Made by a program: the position numbers and the translations under genes. Positions 5,684 to 7,201 of a stretch of DNA of 7,201 bases are shown here, piece after piece. The notes below the pieces were generated by a model. The model made no database searches, was not told the origin of the DNA, and was given only the letters and a program-made list of their open reading frames with translations. Source of the stretch: Thermoplasmata archaeon. Lineage in GTDB: Archaea; Thermoplasmatota; Thermoplasmata; Lutacidiplasmatales; UBA184. Where the stretch lies: positions 1-7,201 of the forward strand of contig JASHVP010000156.1 in the NCBI GenBank assembly GCA_030044475.1, read 5' to 3'. Every line of letters starts with the position of its first letter. The stretch's first letter is position 1.

Positions 5684-5691
5684 GTATATCG
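5684..5691 (-). promoter_or_regulatory. Putative TATA box for msrB
   Basis: GATATACC on the minus strand is centred about 27 bases before the msrB ATG at 5661. It is a sharp AT-rich island in GC-rich DNA and fits leaderless transcription beginning at or next to the start codon. Confidence 0.55.
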
Positions 5692-5719
5692 GGTTCCCGG
5701 GCGCTCGCTCGGACCGATC

Positions 5720-5745
5720 CCGTCCGGCCCGGGTCGCGCGGACGG
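5720..5745. repeat. Inverted repeat just after the acyl-CoA dehydrogenase stop
   Basis: CCGTCCG (5720-5726) and CGGACGG (5739-5745) form a perfect 7-bp stem around a 12-base loop, beginning 3 bases after the stop of the acyl-CoA dehydrogenase on the minus strand. It may help end that operon's transcript before msrB. There is no T-run, so the terminator role is tentative. Confidence 0.3.
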
Positions 5746-5748
5746 ACG

Positions 5749-6903
5749 TCAGCGCCCGGCGTTCGTCGCCCAGAGGCGGCGGGCGGCCAGCCAGAGGAGG
5801 GCCTCGTCGGGCCCGTGGGCGATCCGCCCACTCCGGACGTCCCGCCATCGTTGCTCGTGGGGGAGCGCGGCGGAGTACCCGCGCCCTCCGTGGAACTGGA
5901 TCGCATGGTCGAGCGCCGTGAGGGCCGCCTCAACGGCGGTCCGCTTCGCCAGGGCGGCGACCGCATCGGCGTCGGCCCCTGCGGCGATCCGCCCCACGGC
6001 GCCGACCGTCAAGCGCCACGCGGCCTCGAGCCGCGCGGCGTCGTCGACGAGGGGGAACGCGACCGCTTCCTGCTCGGAGAGCGTGCGGCCGAACGCGGTG
6101 CGCGCGCCGACATAGTCGACCGTTTCCTCCCACGACGCCCGCGCGACGCCCAGATAGATGGCCGCGAGGAACGCGCGTTCTCGCGTCAGCTCGCGTCGAA
6201 CGTAGCGGAATCCCGCACCTTCCTCGCCGAGGCGAAGTTCGGCCGGGATCGGGGTCCGGTCGTACTCGACCGACCCCCGGCGTTGCCAGCGTTCTCCGAG
6301 GTCGCCCTCTCCGGGGAGCTTCCGGATCCCGGGCAGGTCCTGGGGCACCAGGAACGCCGTGATCCCTCCCGCGCCGTCGGCACCGGGCACGCGCGCGTAG
6401 ACCACCGCCGCGTCGGCGTCGAGCGCACCGGCGACCTCGGTCTTCGTCCCCGACAGCAGATACCGATCGCCCTCCCGCGTCGCCGTCGCGGCCAGCGACC
6501 GCGCGTCGGAACCCGCCCCCGGTTCGGTGACCTGGTTCCCGACGAGCCGCTCTCCGTGGACCAGCGGAACGAGCCACGTGCGGACGACCTCCGCCGACCC
6601 GTAGTCGGCGAGGACCGAGCTGAACTCCGGTTGGAGCGCGAGCTTCGCGAACACGCTGCCCGTGCGGCGGGCCAGGTGGAACAGGAGGACCGCGACCCGG
6701 TCGAGGGGGAGTCCCCGCCCGCCGAGCACCGGCGACAGCGAGAGGCCCAACCACCCCGCCCGGCCCATCTCCCGGAATTCCCGCGCGGGGAACTGGGGAG
6801 TGCGGTCCAGCTCCCTCCACCGTCGGGCCAGTCCGTGTCGATCGATGAACGACTGCAACTCCGGGACGAGCGGGTCGTCGGGGGCGGCGTACAACTCCGT
6901 CAT
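5749..6903 (-). CDS. Acyl-CoA dehydrogenase
   Basis: A 384-residue FAD enzyme of normal family length that introduces a 2,3 double bond into an acyl-CoA and passes electrons to an electron-transfer flavoprotein. The N-terminal helical domain covers about 5-120. The FAD/substrate signature follows: VTEPGAGSDARSL (125-137) and GTKTEVAGALDADAAVVYAR (152-171). The C-terminal helical domain (about 230-384) includes RTAFGRTLSEQEAVAF (268-283) and FHGGRGY (337-343). The usual C-terminal catalytic Glu ('Y-E-G-T') is replaced by IAHGPDE (361-367), with His363 at that site. Instead Glu242 in LTRERAFLAA aligns with the helix-G base of isovaleryl-CoA dehydrogenase, hinting at a branched or unusual acyl substrate. 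The ATG at 6903 overlaps the stop of the upstream CoA transferase as ATGA; a longer frame to 7149 only duplicates that gene's region. Both genes likely act in one pathway. Confidence 0.95.
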   Translation of the reverse strand: MTELYAAPDDPLVPELQSFIDRHGLARRWRELDRTPQFPAREFREMGRAGWLGLSLSPVLGGRGLPLDRVAVLLFHLARRTGSVFAKLALQPEFSSVLADYGSAEVVRTWLVPLVHGERLVGNQVTEPGAGSDARSLAATATREGDRYLLSGTKTEVAGALDADAAVVYARVPGADGAGGITAFLVPQDLPGIRKLPGEGDLGERWQRRGSVEYDRTPIPAELRLGEEGAGFRYVRRELTRERAFLAAIYLGVARASWEETVDYVGARTAFGRTLSEQEAVAFPLVDDAARLEAAWRLTVGAVGRIAAGADADAVAALAKRTAVEAALTALDHAIQFHGGRGYSAALPHEQRWRDVRSGRIAHGPDEALLWLAARRLWATNAGR

Positions 6904-7201
6904 GCGGGGCCCGGCTCCGACCTCCGGGCGAGACCGGGCCCGGGAGGCCCGTGCGGCGGGTCCTCCCCGAGGACCCCGTCGCTCCGAAGTTGCGCCAGTC
7001 GGTCCTCGGTGTAACCGAGGAATCCGCCGAGGACCTCCCGGTTGTCCTGACCGAGCCACGGCGCGCCTCGCCACACGCCGCCCGGAGTGGCCGAGAACCG
7101 GGGGGCGACCCCCGCTCCCCTGACCGGGCCCGCGATCGGGTCGAACCACTCCAGGAACATCCCCCGGGCCTCGTAGTGAGGGTCCCGGGCGAGGTCTCCG
7201 A
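6900..7201 (-). CDS. CaiB/BaiF-type (class III) CoA transferase, C-terminal end
   Basis: Partial gene: the last 99 residues are present and the 5' part lies beyond the right edge of the window. The segment has the typical end of class III CoA transferases: DLARDPHYEARGMFLEW (2-18), then a PI-G-P-V-R strand, APRFSATPGG (32-41), the APWLGQDNREVL element (46-57) and LGYTEDRLAQLRSDGVL (61-77). The catalytic Asp lies in the missing N-terminal part, so activity cannot be judged. These enzymes move CoA between an acyl-CoA donor and a carboxylic acid such as carnitine derivatives, bile acids or 2-hydroxy acids. The stop overlaps the start of the acyl-CoA dehydrogenase by ATGA, so the two are almost certainly one operon. 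The last 20 or so residues are Pro/Gly/Arg-rich, an unremarkable extension. Confidence 0.9.
   Translation of the reverse strand, partial: GDLARDPHYEARGMFLEWFDPIAGPVRGAGVAPRFSATPGGVWRGAPWLGQDNREVLGGFLGYTEDRLAQLRSDGVLGEDPPHGPPGPGLARRSEPGPA

Noticed and set aside
3711..5966. 751-codon open frame on the minus strand across the molybdoenzyme, msrB and part of the acyl-CoA dehydrogenase
   Set aside because: It is a shadow frame typical of high-GC DNA: low-complexity Arg/Pro/Ser/Gly composition, no family motif, and it overlaps three well-recognised genes.
5815..7014. 399-codon plus-strand frame opposite the acyl-CoA dehydrogenase
   Set aside because: This antisense shadow has no motif, and the minus-strand frame carries all dehydrogenase signatures.
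6904..7149. N-terminal extension of the acyl-CoA dehydrogenase frame
   Set aside because: The extra 82 residues are low-complexity and overlap the CoA transferase C-terminus in another frame. ATG 6903 with the ATGA overlap is a much better start.

Overview
This 7.2 kb, GC-rich, densely coded window looks like a piece of an archaeal genome, probably a GC-rich member of the Thermoplasmatota. The lineage is an inference. The evidence is: AT-rich TATA-like boxes standing about 25-37 bases before several start codons with little room for a leader (leaderless transcription), a COG1753-type VapB/VapC pair of the kind common in archaea, and a membrane-anchored kelch-repeat protein dense in N-glycosylation sequons. 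No rRNA, tRNA, CRISPR array, insertion sequence or phage gene was seen.

Layout from left to right. Positions 1-401 (minus) hold the first 134 codons of a dihydrofolate-reductase/RibD-C-like reductase cut off by the window edge. A 195-base divergent promoter region separates it from a vapBC toxin-antitoxin operon (597-1231, plus). After a short convergent gap come two minus-strand genes for membrane proteins: a kelch beta-propeller protein (1365-2408) and, upstream of it, a two-helix membrane protein with a bacterial-type PH domain (2464-3177). A second divergent promoter region leads to a plus-strand pair: a GNAT acetyltransferase (3309-3773) and a 59-residue zinc-ribbon protein (3777-3956). 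Then come a sulfite-oxidase-family molybdoenzyme (4089-5243, plus) and, convergent with it at a distance of only 7 bases, methionine-R-sulfoxide reductase MsrB (5251-5661, minus). The right end is a minus-strand operon: the C-terminal 99 residues of a CaiB/BaiF-type CoA transferase (6900-7201, cut by the window edge) overlapping by ATGA with an acyl-CoA dehydrogenase (5749-6903).

Functional reading. The CoA transferase and acyl-CoA dehydrogenase plausibly activate a carboxylic acid as its CoA ester and then desaturate it. The molybdoenzyme and MsrB both deal with sulfur-oxygen chemistry and may share a sulfur or oxidative-stress theme, but they are transcribed separately. VapBC is a typical stress or maintenance module. 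The kelch and PH-domain proteins are envelope proteins of unknown role. I do not see a clearly novel multi-gene system. The points most worth checking are the repeated TATA/leaderless promoter geometry, the displaced catalytic glutamate in the acyl-CoA dehydrogenase, the tiny zinc-ribbon gene coupled to the acetyltransferase, and the signal-less molybdoenzyme facing MsrB.
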